Part shown: positions 23,681-35,751 of the stretch, one piece after another | Layout of the letters: every line of letters begins with the position of its first letter | Position numbering within the stretch: position 1 is the first letter of the stretch | Assembly: GCF_002288925.2 (NCBI RefSeq) | Contig: NW_022098001.1 | Location: forward strand, 5,131,478-5,195,477 | Direction: 5' to 3' | Source of the DNA: Delphinapterus leucas | Lineage: Eukaryota > Chordata > Mammalia > Artiodactyla > Monodontidae | Length of the DNA: 64,000 nt | The notes under the pieces: model-generated | What the model saw: only the letters and a program-made list of their open reading frames with translations | Told to the model about the DNA's origin: nothing | The model's database searches: none | Translations under genes and position numbers: made by a program

Positions 23681-24854
23681 CTACTCAACAGAACCCGTGA
23701 CCCGGTGTCAAAAGTCCCTCAAATCTCCTCTCCTCAGAGCTCCCTCAAGAACTTACAGGTGTGTTAAAGAGCTGTTGGAGAACTGGGAATCCTTGATCCC
23801 AGCAATCTCTCATCCTTCCTCATCCTCTTCCACCTTTGAACACATGACCTTTGAACATCATCCCTCCCACAACTGTGTGGCTTGGCTTGGAGCACAGTGC
23901 TACTTTGGAGAAATTTTGAGAGGCTCTCATAAGAAAAGAATGTCAGAACTCTTCTTCTACTTCTTCATCCCCTGAGAAACGCAAACATCCTGATGCATCT
24001 TCACCATAGCAGAGACAAGATGGAAGGTATCTTGCAAGGACATTGGTTAGGGCCACATGGCTTCCCCAAAGGGTGACACTCACCATAGACTATCTCCCAG
24101 TGTATGAAAAAATGATTATTTGTCTTATGCAGCTCTATGAACTCTGATCTTTCATGAGGAAGCTCAAGGAAACATCAGGAGAGATGTGATTTACCCCCAC
24201 CCCAGCCCTCCAGGAGTCTCTAAAGTTGGCTGTGTTTTAAAACAGACCCAACCCATTCCTTCTTTACTTCTTTCTACTCTCTCCTCCACAATGACCACTA
24301 AGGCTCAGGCCTCTCAAACTTAGAGCATGGAAAGTTGTCAGCAACAATCAAGGCTATAAACTTTCTCATTCTGGTCCAGAGGAAGGGAGACAGTCTCTCA
24401 CATCAGTCATTAAATGTAGGCCCTTCCCTTAAATTCAACTTGGGCATTGTAAGTGTTATGGCTACATCTGAACCAGAGGAATATCATGGACTGATTGGCT
24501 TAGGCCTGGGTTAATGCCCAATCTGGAACCAAAAGTTCTATCAAAGAGGGTGGGATTTTCTGAAAGACTTAGGCCAATTAAGACTCATCCTTGGAAGTGG
24601 TCTGGGTCTGTTCTACCAAACCGTATGACTACTATACATAGTAATGATGGTGGAGAGTGCCTATACCCCCCAAAATCTGGGTGCAGTTTAGAGGGAAGGT
24701 GTCAGTATTGGGTAGAAGATGGATGAATGCCCACTAAAATATAGAAAGACCTGACAAAATATACACTGAAAGTTGGCAGGAGTTATCACGGTGGTAGGAT
24801 TAGAAGCAATTGTTTGAGCTTTATATAAGCATGTAATTCTTATGGAATTGGTGA
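23681..24854. other. No feature recognised
   Basis: Non-coding in appearance. The open frames at 23697-23975 and 24514-24726 show no known domain. 'gattggcttaggcctgggttaatg' near 24490 may belong to an old dispersed repeat that I cannot name. Confidence 0.4.
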
Positions 24855-24872
24855 AAAAAATATCTACTTTTA

Positions 24873-25086
24873 TTTATTTTTTTTTTATTTTTTTTGCGGT
24901 ACATGGCCTCTCACTGTTGTGGCCTCTCCCGTTGCGGAGCACAGGCTCCGGACGCGCAGGCTCAGCGGCCATGGCTCACGGGCCCAGCTGCTCTGCGGCA
25001 TGTGGGATCTTCCTGGACTGGGGCACGAACCCGTGTCCCCTGCATCGGCAGGCAGACTCTCAACCACTGCGCCACCAGGGAAGCCC
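24873..25086 (-). mobile_element. CHR SINE (short form)
   Basis: The perfect 18-bp target duplication aaaaaatatctactttta lies at 24855-24872 and 25087-25104. The tail is a T-rich run at 24873-24896. It is a T-type copy ('gatcttcct') and has lost two bases near its 3' end ('ggtacatggcctc' where most copies have 'ggtacgcgggcctc'). Confidence 0.96.
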
Positions 25087-25177
25087 AAAAAATATCTACT
25101 TTTAAAACAATTTGTCAAGAGTGGAACCAAGTGAAAAAATACCAAAAAGAGGACAATCTTCCAAAATGCCATGCGTG

Positions 25178-25446
25178 TCACATTCAAATACAGAGGCAGC
25201 AGTATCACATTCAAATACAGAGAGGAGAACATATTTCTTACAGGTTTGCCGATTGGCCACTCGGAGTGAAAACACATTAACCAAGAGGCAAAGAAAGAAA
25301 AGCTTAAGGACACACAAAAAGCAAAGCTCATGCGGTATGAGACTGCCAGAGAAATACTGACCCGCAGCCTCACAGATTAGTGAGACGAATAACAGTCCAA
25401 GGTGAGAATGGCACGTAATAATAAGGTGAGAATGACACGTAATAAT
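25178..25446 (+). repeat. Two short tandem duplications
   Basis: 'tcacattcaaatacagag' occurs at 25178-25195 and again at 25205-25222 (27-bp period). A separate 24-bp unit beginning 'aaggtgagaatg' occurs at 25399-25422 and 25423-25446, with one G/A difference. Both lie within 350 bp of the SINE. Confidence 0.85.
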
Positions 25447-25454
25447 AAGTTGGC

Positions 25455-25560
25455 CGACATTCGTTGAAATTGATTACAATGCAGGTGTGCTTATGTCTGA
25501 TTGCACTTAACACTCACAACAGTGCTTTGAGGTGTTATCATTCCCATCGGAGGCAATGTT
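25455..25560 (-). mobile_element. MIR SINE relic, partial
   Basis: 'ttgcacttaacactcacaacagtgctttgaggtgttatcattcccat' is the reversed MIR 3' portion ('ctcacaacaaccctatgaggtaggtactattatcccc'). Confidence 0.55.
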
Positions 25561-25799
25561 GTCGATGTCCTGCCTGTATTCCCTTCGCGCTCACCATTAT
25601 CACGTGTCAACAGCTTCCTCCTGCAGGCGCCAGCCCTTCTCTGCCTCAGGAGAAGGCTGCAGGTGCACGGGACAGCCGGAGCTGCTGCGGAGATCACAAC
25701 CCCAGAAGTAGCCCTCAATGATACAGAGCAGTACTCGACAAATAAATACGTATCAAGTATCAAAATCTTAGTAAGTAATTGATAAATCAATCTCTTCCT

Positions 25800-26034
25800 C
25801 GCTCCTTGGGTGGGTTAACTCTGAGGCATGTCCTATACATGCCAGGGTCAGAGGATCCCACTGGGATCCAGGCTTAATTGCCCACAGTGGTGAGCTGCCC
25901 ATGGACACAACTGTGCTGGCTTCCTTTCTCTCCTTGTCTCACTTTCCCTGCACCTCTTCTTCCTAGGGTCCCAAACACTATTTACACTCACACTTTTGTC
26001 TCAGGGTCTGTTTCTGAGGGTATCAACTCAAGAC
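25800..26034 (+). mobile_element. Probable MaLR-type LTR fragment
   Basis: 'ctgtgctggcttcctttctc', 'cttcttcctagggtcccaaac' and 'cttttgtctcagggtctgtttctgagggtatcaactcaagac' resemble the 3' end of a MaLR LTR. It seems to lie inside a MIR, whose halves flank it at 25455-25560 and 26035-26155. Confidence 0.4.
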
Positions 26035-26155
26035 ACCCATTTAAAAGATAGAGCAACTGGGGTCTAACAAGTAAGTCACTTGCCCACATGACACCACTAG
26101 TAAGTGAAAAAGGACAGATTCCTACCCACAACTGACTCCACTTAATCACTATACA
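26035..26155 (-). mobile_element. MIR SINE relic, partial
   Basis: The reversed MIR core is visible: 'agatagagcaactggggtc', 'agtcacttgcccacatgac', 'actagtaagtg', 'attcctacccac'. It may be the continuation of the MIR at 25455. Confidence 0.55.
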
Positions 26156-27405
26156 CACATTACCCCAAACACAGCAAATGTACCACTGAGGGTACTTGAG
26201 AAGCTTTAGGGTGGTGCGTGATGGATTGTTTCATTTTTAATTCAATGTGTATTAGAAAAGTAATACAATATTTCATCAAATTTAAGACACTTTCAATTAT
26301 AACATACACCAGTATTTTGTTATGTGTTGCTAAGAAAAAAAAACACAGCACGACCCAATGTTTTCTTATCAGTTAATATTTCTATTTTATTCTTGCTGAA
26401 AGAACTCTTTTAGGCTTCTTTTGTGCACAGCATTTTAAAATAAATTACACGTGGGCATACATACAAAGGAACATACAAACAAATTCAATTGGCTAAAATA
26501 TTTCTTAAATTTCTTTACTATCAAGTGTGCAATTCTTCTGAATCACTTGAAACTCAAGGTCAACAATGTCCATGGTTTGCCCCATGATATCATCGTCCAT
26601 GCCGTGGAGAGCATGGCACTGGTGAGGCTGCATTTCTTCAAGGATGCTCTGGCATTGCCTTTGGGATTTTCGTCCATGCCACTGACATTCATTCTTCAAG
26701 TTTTATCCAGTACCTTCTTCTTCTCACCAGAAGGTGTCAGGCAATGACAATTACATCCTGACCGCTGACCGGTCAACAGAAAACGCAAGGATGGTCCCTG
26801 GCATCCACTGACAGAGACATCATGACTTCAGATATGTTAACAATGTGGAAAAATGGGGGCCATAGATCTAATGAAATAAGGTATGGAAAAGGCACATCAC
26901 ATCTCTGATACATGGATATTATTACTTAAGATGAAGCTAAAGTAGTATGTAAATTTTTAAAATATGAGTCAATTTAAGGGAAAAATTTAAATTAGAAATT
27001 GCACAGGCAATACACTGAAAACTGTGAAGAGAGTCAGTATCTGAACTTTGAGAGACTCAGCATTATATCGTGCCCTGGTCCACGAGGAGACCTGCACAGC
27101 CACGAGCAGCCGTCTCCATGCCCAGCAATTATTGCAGCCTGTCCACTCTTTGCTCTCAAACACTCATGATACCACCCACTGGGTCTAATTCCAGGAGTTT
27201 CTCAACAATTGCACCTACAGCATGAAAGGGGGCTTTAAATTAATACTTGAGGAGTGATTAAAATTGGGGGGTGGGGTAGAAGAGCATACCAAAAGAACAA
27301 GATCAGAACAATTTGATAGACCAGTTCAAATTAGGATTAATGTTTATGGATAAAGAACAATGACCAACAGCATTTCTATAAAGTCAAGTTTACACCGCTT
27401 TTCAG
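26156..27405. other. Unassigned; one protein-like short frame
   Basis: The minus-strand frame at 26505-26699 (64 codons, ...HALHGMDDDIMGQTMDIVDL...) has a protein-like composition, but I recognise no family. It could be a decayed retrocopy. The remainder is AT-rich, with no gene and no named repeat. Confidence 0.35.
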
Positions 27406-27414
27406 CTGGATGTT

Positions 27415-27630
27415 GGTTTTGTTTTGTTTTGTTTTTTTGCGGTACGCGGGCCTCTCACTGTTGTGGCCTCTCCCGTTGCGGAGCAACAGGCTCTGGACGC
27501 GCAGGCTCAGCGGCCATGGCTCATGGGCGCAGCCGCTCCGCGGCATGTGGGATCTTCCCGGACTGGGGCACGAACCCGTGTCCCCTGCATCGGCAGGCGG
27601 ACTCTCAACCACTGCGCCACCAGCGAAGCC
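27415..27630 (-). mobile_element. CHR SINE (short form) with extra A
   Basis: The target duplication ctggatgtt lies at 27406-27414 and 27631-27639. The tail is (GTTTT)n. This copy reads 'ggagcaacagg' where most copies read 'ggagcacagg'; the same one-base insertion is found in the SINE at 41255. Confidence 0.95.
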
Positions 27631-27639
27631 CTGGATGTT

Positions 27640-28689
27640 TTTTATGTAATTGCAGGCCCTTTTATTGGTGGTAAGATTACATTTCATCACTGAAGTGGAA
27701 TTGTACACCATACTTGCCCATGTAGTACATAGCCTTAGTACTTTCACATGACAGATGTTTCCATGGCAGAGGGACTTAAGTAGACTAATAAATAGTTACA
27801 CTCATTATCGTTAATAATCTAACTCAAACAGAACCCCAATTAAGGGATTTTCTCACCATTGTCACTTCAAGACATTAACTCAAGTTCAGAAACTATAACG
27901 GACATATGTTCAAACTGAAATCTGAACAGAGCAACCACTAAAATGCATGATTGTTTAACTATACTGTGATGCTTGAAGAAGGTGAGGGCTGTGAAAGCAA
28001 ATGATCCAATGTGTGAATGTTCCATCTGCCAGATATGTTAAGGTCTACTCCCTAGAGCTAATTAAAGGAAACTAAAGGATGGAAAAGAAAAAGATCAGGT
28101 GGCAGGCCTTCTTCAGATTTTAGGTAGGTTGCATGTTGTAAACTTCTTAAGGCTGCTGGGTAAGATAGGAACTTCACATTTCTTCTCAATTAAAAACATT
28201 CTAGTTGGTTTACAAAGATTGCCTCTCAGATCCTTCAACTGATGATATGAATCACAATAAGGCCTAAGATTGATCGACTGTAGGATTTAGAAATAAATTT
28301 TTCTTTCTCTCCTTGCCCATAAAGCAAACTAGCTAAAAGTGGGAATTTTCCTCTATCAGAGGCTGTGTTCTTGTTTTCCCCTCCTCACTGCCTTTTTTGC
28401 AGTACTCACATTTTGTCCACTTTTGTCCATCATCAAATATTCAGCCATTCAAGTGGCATTCAATGAATTAACCAAATGATGAACGACAGGATGAACAAGG
28501 AGAATTTGTTCTGCTCAGCGCTCCCTTCATTACACCAAATAAGCATATTCAAATTCAAACCGTAATCACAGAATGTAGTCAGGGGCTTGCAAAGTTGCAC
28601 CAGTTGCATTTTCACTTAAACTCTTAAAACTTTCACTCTTAAACTTTCATTTTCACTCTTAAACTTTCTTCTTTCTTGGTTTTAAAGAG
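27640..28689. other. Unique sequence
   Basis: No gene or named repeat. A short irregular repeat of 'actcttaaactttc' occurs at 28619-28672. Confidence 0.5.
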
Positions 28690-28790
28690 CCTCTGCCTTC
28701 CTCAAACCTTAAAGGCTCCTAGCACAGTTCTCTACTCAGAACAAGCACTCAGTGAGCACATGTTTATAGAAGGAATGAGTGAGAAAAAAA
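28690..28790 (+). mobile_element. L2 LINE 3' end relic
   Basis: 'ctcctagcacagttctctactcagaacaagcactcagtgagcacatg' and 'gaaggaatgagtgag' follow the L2 3' terminus. Confidence 0.6.
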
Positions 28791-29417
28791 CAAAAAGAAT
28801 AAAAATGATTATCATTTCACCAGTCGATAAAATAAATACTTAAAATCAGAGGAATATCACTGACTCCATCCATTCTGGCAAAACGCCATGAAATTTTACA
28901 AATCTGTGCATTATGTCCTCAAGCTATAAATCTCGTAACACTCAACCACATTGCGAAATACAGGAGAAGGTCTATTTCTATATCTTCATTTCGACATGCA
29001 AATTCACGAGTGAACAGGATCTTAGAAAACTCTCTAGTTCCTACCAGTGAATTTGGCTATGTGGACGCACAAATACAGCTTTTAAACCTCAGAGGTTTTG
29101 GTTGCAGAATTAAGTCCTCTTAATAGAGCTGGAGTTCAGAGGATGATGGCTGTGGTTCAGAGGTGAGAGGGCTCTAAAAACATCCCTGGTCCGGGTTAAG
29201 GTTCTTTGCAGAGATCATGATGAGTGTTGCAGACCATGCTGAAATGTTGGGCCCACATTACTAGACGGGTCTATTCTCTAAGGATCGCTTCCCAATGATG
29301 GCATAGAAACTACTCAAATGCCATGATGCTTTTTCCTTGTCCTACCACTGCCCAGCACAGCATACCTGTCTCTGCCTGAAATTTTGCCTAGGAGACCCAT
29401 TTCTTTGAGTCTCAAAC
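28791..29417. other. No feature recognised
   Basis: Single-copy-looking DNA without open frames of interest. Confidence 0.45.
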
Positions 29418-29535
29418 CACATGTATTCATCCATTTATTCAGCAAATATGTATTAAGTATCTACTGTATTCTAAGGATCATGCTAAGGATACAAAGGCAA
29501 ATGAGACCCGGTCCCTGCCCACAAGAGATTTAAAA
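29418..29535 (-). mobile_element. L2 LINE 3' end relic
   Basis: Reversed L2 end: 'ttattcagcaaatatgtattaag', 'atcatgctaaggatacaaaggcaaatgagac', 'ggtccctgcccacaagag'. Confidence 0.75.
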
Positions 29536-30227
29536 CTAGTGAAAATACTGTTAAAACAGAAATACTACTGAAAACAGTTGCATGTTAAACTGCCTTCAAT
29601 ACCACCTTGTTGTGTGTTTTTGTTGTTGTTGTTTTTGCTTTTGTTTTGTCTCTGAGAAAAAGCAAATCGGCCTGTTAGGTCCCCAGAGAATTTTCTCAGG
29701 ATTCTTTTTGCCTGCAGTTTGAGGTTTGTAACACCAGATGGCACAACTGAGTCTCAGACTGAGTAAGTTCTCCTGAAACATGAAAAAGAAAAGAACATGG
29801 CTGAACACGTGTCCTTTTAAATAGCACTTATTAATATAAACTGAACAAAATAAAAATATATAATCTTCATATGAAATAATTAAGTATTAAAATAACAGAA
29901 TAGGAAATCAACAGCTATACCACGTGACCTTTAAGTGGACTTTTAATCTCCTGATCACATTTTTTCTTTAATTTTGTTCATTTGGAAACTCCCAGGTCTT
30001 TCTTAATTAGGCACCAGTCTTTCCCTCATCCCTTCCTTTGGATTTTTAACACTTGGTCCTAGTTATTCTGTGCTTTTCTGCCTACTTCCATGGACTGCAA
30101 TGTTGTTTCCGGTTACTACCCTATCAACCTAATTCTTTTATTAAACTCTGTTTCAAAGTAGGGCTTATATTTTCCATTCCTATTCAAATCCTGACATTTT
30201 CTGAATCTACAACATAAACTCTTTAAT
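29536..30227. other. No feature recognised
   Basis: AT-rich, with a short (TTG)n run at 29620-29632. No gene. Confidence 0.45.
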
Positions 30228-30449
30228 CACTGGTTCTCAGCTGGGGACATTTTTGCCTCCCAGAGGACATTTGGCAATATCTGCAGACATTTCTGATGGT
30301 CTCTACTGCAGAGGGGAAGGAGGGATGGGAGTGCTGATGGCATAGAGAGGGGAGAGGCCAGGAATGGCACAAAATATCCAAAAATGCACAGGGCAGACCC
30401 CACCACAAAGAGTTAACCAGCACCCATTATCAGAAGTTGAGAAACTCTG
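30228..30449 (+). mobile_element. MER5A DNA transposon (hAT-Charlie group)
   Basis: It starts 'cactggttctcagctgggg' and ends 'agttgagaaactctg', the inverted ends of MER5A. The interior includes 'gacatttggcaatatctgcagacatttc', 'gagaggccaggaatgg' and 'atgcacagggcagaccc'. A non-autonomous relic of about 220 bp. Confidence 0.88.
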
Positions 30450-30783
30450 ACTTTGCAGAGCTGCAGGAGGTCCTAAGATCACAGGAGTCCTGTCAAACCT
30501 GGGTGTGCTGAGAAAATGCAAGTTTCTTCCTTTTGTGGCAGGGATTTCCACGTAATAGTCCAAGTGAATTGTCATCTGTTAGAAACTTCGCTTTTAAAGA
30601 TTACTATTAAAATGGGTCTCTTCTTCTTTTAAAAATCATAACATAGTCCAAACATAAGCTCACAAATACCATCTTTATGCAAATCAGAACCTTAGGTGTT
30701 TCACACTTTATTAAGAATTAGTTGACAACTAGCCAGGAACAAGATAGGATGCCAGCTGTGTGAAAAGAAGCCTTTAACTGCAG

Positions 30784-31164
30784 GAAGGTGTTATTCTTAG
30801 TGAAGTAAGTCAGACAGAGAAAGACAAATACGGTAGGTTTTCACTTAGATGTGGAATCTAAAAAATAAAACAAATGAACAAATATAACGAAACAGAAACA
30901 GACTCACAGATACAGAGATCAAACTAGGGTTTATTGGAGGCAGGGGAAGGTAGGGGAGGGGGAAGTAGGTGAAGGGGGTTAAAAGATACAAACTACTAGG
31001 TATAAAATAAATAAGTTACAAGGATGTAATGTACAACACAGGGAATATAGTCAACATTTTATAATAAGTTTCTATGGAGTATATCTTTAAAAATATCAAA
31101 TTACTATGTTGTATACCTGAAATTAATATGTTATTGTAAGTCAACTATACTTCAATTCTTTTAA
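30784..31164 (+). mobile_element. 5'-truncated L1 3' end with perfect target duplication
   Basis: The L1 text runs from 'gaaggtgttattcttagtgaag' through 'atgtggaatctaaaaaataaaac', 'gagatcaaactagggtttattgg' and 'actatgttgtatacctgaaattaa' to an A-rich end. A perfect 21-bp target duplication (ending aagaagcctttaactgcag) lies at 30763-30783 and 31165-31185. This is one of the clearest L1 insertions in the window. Confidence 0.95.
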
Positions 31165-31185
31165 AAAAGAAGCCTTTAACTGCAG

Positions 31186-32290
31186 AGGTGGGAAATAGTG
31201 GCATATACATATTTGCTTTAGAGTTTTCCCTTGACAGCGTTAAACTTTATCTGAGCCCTGTGTTCCCAGAAAGCGGCTACAGTTAAGAAATCCCCTCCAA
31301 TGCTATCATGTTCCAAGAAAGGGCAAAGCACAAAGGATCGTCCTGCCCTAGCAGAGATTCCTCAGGACTCAGATAAGGCTCACTCTCTCCTACCTTTTCT
31401 CAGCACTCCTTGTTTACTTGCTTTTCTGTAAAACTCCAGGTTTTCTTTCTTTTCTTTGAGGTAGTTCTCACTAGTGAACACTTCCCCTACTGTGAGAGCC
31501 TAAATAAAATCATCTCCCAGCTGGTCTTTCACACCCTCCTATCTGTCCCCCTGTTGTTTCACTAATTTTAGGTGGCCAGACCTCAGGGCTGCTCAGAGGA
31601 AGATGAATATCTCCAAACCTCCTCCAGGCTATGGAGACCCCGCTGAGAGAAAGAAAGGAGCTGGATTCCACTTCTCCATCAGCCTTTCACGATGTCCCTG
31701 CAAAACGTTGCTCTGGCAGACACCAGTCACTGAGGTGTTTGTAATGAGAGACCCACCCAAGTCCAAAGGTTGGGCTCTCTCTTCTGTGAAAGGAAAATCA
31801 AAATGGAGTCAGTATTGTTAAGAACTCTCCCAAATGGAACCAGGAAGCCACTGAGGAAGTGCGCCTTATGCATGTCTCAGCCTGGATGGAACCTGAATTT
31901 TGACCACTTATTGTCTTAACGTGGTCATCCAGAACGTCTGCCCAATGTTCCAGAAACTCAAGACACTTATCGGACCCTTACCCTTAAATAACTCATGACA
32001 ACCTATCCCTTCAGGACAACTATTTCCTTTCTAGCGTCAGAGTCAGTCATAATTCCTGCCAGACAACTTTAGCAACCTTGTGGCTTCTGCCTTTATAATC
32101 CCTTGATTCTTTCTCTTCCCCAGAACTCCCGGGTTTGCCCAAACGTGTCTCCTGAATTACAATTCCTAAGACTCCCAGCTAAAGCTCTTTGCTCTCTGCA
32201 GCCTCAGTACTGATTACTGTTTGACACTTCAACACCACTGCTGCTACCCTGCTGGGTCGGGGGTAGGCGTTAACAGGTAGGGCAGTTAAG
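31186..32290 (+). mobile_element. LTR-like sequence, tentative
   Basis: Two parts look like retroviral LTR text: 31440-31570 ('ctcactagtgaacacttcccc', 'gagagcctaaataaaatc') and 31840-32230 ('ctttataatcccttgattc', 'gtctcctgaattacaattcc', 'ctttgctctctgcagcctcagtactg'). The second has a TATA-like 'tttataat' upstream. No coding remnant is visible, and the ends are not defined. Confidence 0.4.
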
Positions 32291-33654
32291 ACAGGAACCC
32301 TATGGGATAATCCATGGATGAGATGAAATGCCAGGATGGACCAACCTCCTCCAAGAGGTGTGAGGCATGCAGCGGGCTGGATGGATGTCAGGGGAGGGGT
32401 CGGCTCGCAGAGGCTCATTGGCATTTGCCATCTTCCATGTGTGTTACACACGTCCCTAAACGATGGTCCCAGTTCACTCCCACCCAATCCCAGTGGTCTT
32501 TACCCTCTAACGCCCTCCTTCAAGTCTCTTTCCAATCTTCATCCTTGCATAAACAGTAAATCCTACCTGCCCTGGGGCTTTCCCTTTTGATTCTCAAGAA
32601 TATCGTTTGGATGTCAAAAGAACTGAAAGCTAACCTTTCTATCTTTACATTCTTACATTGAAATCCCAATTTCCCCCTTAAAATCCCAATTCCCCCTTGT
32701 CTTCCTTAGACAGCCTAGGGAAAGGATCAGAAAGTGTGGGCAGGAAAATGAGAAAATCACAAAGATTAATACTAAGTGAAACCGTGATACTAATTCTTTC
32801 AGAGCTCAGTGACCATTCATCATTAACCTGATAAGTACTGGTAACTGGGAGGATATAAGGTACAAACGAGAAGGATGAGGGAGAGATGATTCCAAAGTTT
32901 TGAGCCTTAGCGGCTGTGCGGATGGAAGGTGATGACACTGGCAGAAATGGGCACGTCGGGAGGTGAGGTGGGTCTGGGAAAGATGAAAACCAGGCCTTGT
33001 TACTGGCAGAAATGGGCACGTCGGGAGGTGAGGTGGGTCTGGGAAAGATGAAAACCAGGCCTTGTTAGCTTGAGGCAATAGGAAGACATGTAAGTGGAAA
33101 GTCTTCTGCACTGTGGGATACAGAGTTAGAGCTCAGGCAGAGGTTAGGGCCGCAGGTGTTATCTATGAAGGCTCTTGTTTAGCATCACGCATCAGTAGCA
33201 GTCGCCCAGAGATAATTAGTAAAGAGGGAGACATAACTGTTAAAAATCAAAAATCACTCACATTTAAGAGGCAAGATTTAAGAAGAAAACTCAGCCACAG
33301 TGACAGCAGAAACTACAAGAAAATGAAAGAAGGTGTATTTTCACAGAAGTCCAATAAAAAAATTTTTTTGTCAAGTTGGAGGAAACAGTCCCCAATGTCC
33401 AAATGCTGCAGAGAGGTCAAGATAGATGAGTCTGAGGAAAAGCAATTGAATTTGGTCTTCAGAAAATCGCCAGGGACCTCAGAGAATGGCTGGCATGGGG
33501 GACGTAGGGTGTTAATCAAACCTCTGGCCCTGCTCACCCTTACGAGCCTGGGAAGTCATCCAGGTAGTTTGGAAAGCTTCTGAGGGCATCATTATTTACA
33601 GGAGTCACCGTTAAACAACCTAAGAACAACTTTCCAAATAAAGATTTATATTCA
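32291..33654. other. Unclassified; possible ancient repeat
   Basis: The text around 33395 ('aaatgctgcagagaggtcaagatagatgag') recalls a mammalian dispersed repeat that I cannot name. The 156-codon frame at 33113-33583 lies over it and lacks domains. It contains the 65-bp duplication listed next. Confidence 0.35.
32937..33066 (+). repeat. Perfect 65-bp tandem duplication
   Basis: The unit beginning 'actggcagaaatgggcac' is at 32937-33001 and is repeated without any difference at 33002-33066. Identity suggests a recent event, or an assembly artefact. Confidence 0.95.
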
Positions 33655-33684
33655 CAATTTGAATTTGAAGAGAAGTAAGTGTAA

Positions 33685-33860
33685 TGATGGGAAAAGCACT
33701 GGATTTGAATTCCAAGTCCTTGGGTCAATTGATGTTCTGGTTCGGCCATCTACCAACAGTGAGAACTGGGCCAAGGCAGTCTCTTTGGTCCTTTATTTCT
33801 TCTTCCATGGGAAGAATGGGGTTATTGAAGAATCAGTACTCAATAAGGTTGTTTTGATTT
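33685..33860 (+). mobile_element. MIR SINE relic
   Basis: 'gaaaagcactggatttgaattccaagtcc', 'ggccatctaccaacagtgag', 'gggccaaggcag' and 'atgggaagaatgggg' follow the MIR order. Confidence 0.6.
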
Positions 33861-34035
33861 GGTTTAGTTTTTACTATAGCACAGTATATATGTATAAGGT
33901 ATTTAATATATAGTTGTCACAGAGAATTGAGTCAAACTAGTCTAGAAACAGGAAAACTGAAGACTTTAGTTTAAAATTCTGCAGTGAATGACAACATTCC
34001 AAGTCTCCTAAGCTTGGAATAAATTAAATTAAATG

Positions 34036-34660
34036 TCTCTCATTAAGAGGTACAAACTCCCAGTTACAAAAATCAGTGAGTCACGGGGATGAAAGGTACA
34101 GCACGGGGAATACAGGCAATAATAAAGGAATATCTTTGTATAATAACAGATGGTAACTAGACTCCTCGTGGTGATTATTTTGAAATGTACAGAAATATTG
34201 GCTCACTATGTTGTGCACCAGGAACTAACATAGTGTCGTAGGTTAATTGTACTTCAACAAACAAACTCATAGAAAAAGAAATCCGATTGGTGGTTACCAG
34301 AGTTGGGGGATGAGGGAAAGGTGGATTTGGATGAAGGTAGTCAAAAGGTAGAAACTTCCAGTTATAAGATAAATAAGTACTAGAGAGAGGTGTAATGTAC
34401 AACACAATAAATACTGCTGAATGTTATTTATAAAAGCTGTTAGAGAGTAAGTCCTGAGTTCTCATCACAAGGAAAAAGGTTTTTTTTCTATTTCTTTAAT
34501 TTTGTATCTATGTGAGATGTTGGGTATTCACTAAACTTACGGTGATAATAATTTCATGAGGCATGTGAGTCAAATCATTATGCTGTATACCTTACACTTA
34601 CACAGCGCTGTATGTCAGTTATATCTCAATAAGACTGGAAGAAAAAGTAAACAAAATGAA
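34036..34660 (+). mobile_element. Two L1 3' ends in tandem
   Basis: The first copy (about 34036-34268) has 'ggtacagcacggggaatacag', 'ggtaactagactcctcgtggtg', 'actatgttgtgcaccaggaac'. The second (about 34269-34660) has 'ttggtggttaccagagttgggggatg', 'tacaacacaataaatactg', 'gcaaatcat'-type text near 34572 and 'cagttatatctcaataag'. Both are sense-strand L1M-type 3' UTRs, and they lie head to tail. Confidence 0.75.
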
Positions 34661-35309
34661 GATGCACTGCCCTTCACACACACAGTGTGCAGACCCAAAA
34701 GAGAATTAGATCCTTTGGGACAAAAGTCTACCTCTGGCTGAATGATTTACTCCGTACTTTTCCCACTGGGGTCCCCAGCTTCTCAAGTGGGGTACATCCT
34801 CCACAGTGCAAGGAAGCATACCTAAGGGTCCTAAACAAATTCACTGAGGCTGGCTGGAACGTCAGTTATGTTCATGTTTTGAGCAGGGGTACAGGGTATT
34901 TTTATGTTATAACACAAGGTAAATGAGGTACACTGTGGTACAGAATGCAAAATGTACGTGATGTTTGAGACAAAGCCCGTGACTTCAAAGTAATTTCAAA
35001 ATCATAGCAGGCCATTTGGGGCCACACGGGCCCAGATCGATGGACATTTTTGTAAACTCTTATTTGCTTTTATGTGTACTTCAGTGGGAAAGTTTAAATA
35101 GCACTATTACTTTGTTCCTTATTCTCTTTTTCACTGAAGACATAATTGTAAAGCCCACTTTACCTCTACATAGGATTGATGGTCAGTCAGCCTTACCAGC
35201 TGACTTCTGTTCTCATTGCTAGTTGCCTATGTCACACCTATAGTTAAGTAACCTGAAGAGCTTACCTGACATGCTTGTTTTCGTTTTTGTCTTGTTCTCT
35301 TCTTCTATC
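34661..35309. other. No feature recognised
   Basis: Unique-looking. The frames at 34556-34926 include L1 3' UTR and are not genes. Confidence 0.45.
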
Positions 35310-35430
35310 AAATCTTGTAAATCTCTTTTAGAACAGGGGCTGTGCCTAACTTTTCTGGGGCGCCTGGGCAATGTCCACAGCTATATCTTGCATGCAATAG
35401 GCACTCAGTCAATTACACTGAACCAAACCA
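35310..35430 (+). mobile_element. L2 LINE 3' end relic
   Basis: 'tagaacaggggctgtgcctaac' and 'catgcaataggcactcagtcaatt' match the L2 3' end. Confidence 0.6.
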
Positions 35431-35495
35431 AAGACTGCAGAAGGCTAATTATTATCATTCCTTTTAATAAGTAACAACATGAAGCTTACTATTTA

Positions 35496-35751
35496 TTAGT
35501 AAGTGGGGGATAGCAGGGGAGGGAGATAAATTAGGAGTCTGAGATTAATGGATACACACTACTATATATAAAATAGATAAACAACAAGGACCTACTGCAT
35601 GGCACAGGGAACTATATTCAATATCTTGTAATAACTTATAATAGAAAAAGAATCTGTATATATATAACTGAATCACTTTGCTGTACACCTGAAACTAACA
35701 CAACATTGTAAATTAACTATACTTCAATTTAAAAATGGTAAAAAAAAAATG
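35496..35751 (+). mobile_element. Short 5'-truncated L1 3' end
   Basis: It includes 'aacaaggacctactgcatggcacagggaac', 'gaatcactttgctgtacacc' and 'aaattaactatacttcaatt', then an A-run. The 15-bp target duplication gaagcttactattta lies at 35481-35495 and 35752-35766, with one difference. It closely resembles the copy at 10370. Confidence 0.93.

Noticed and set aside
24885..25373. 162-codon minus-strand open frame
   Set aside because: It is also built around a CHR SINE and has no domain outside it.
26505..26699. Minus-strand frame ...HALHGMDDDIMGQ... as a gene or retrocopy
   Set aside because: I recognise no family, it is short, and an opposing 98-codon frame overlaps it. It is left as a note only. 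A tblastn search would decide.
33113..33583. 156-codon plus-strand frame as a gene
   Set aside because: It has no domain, overlaps text that looks like an ancient dispersed repeat, and has an opposing frame over the same DNA.
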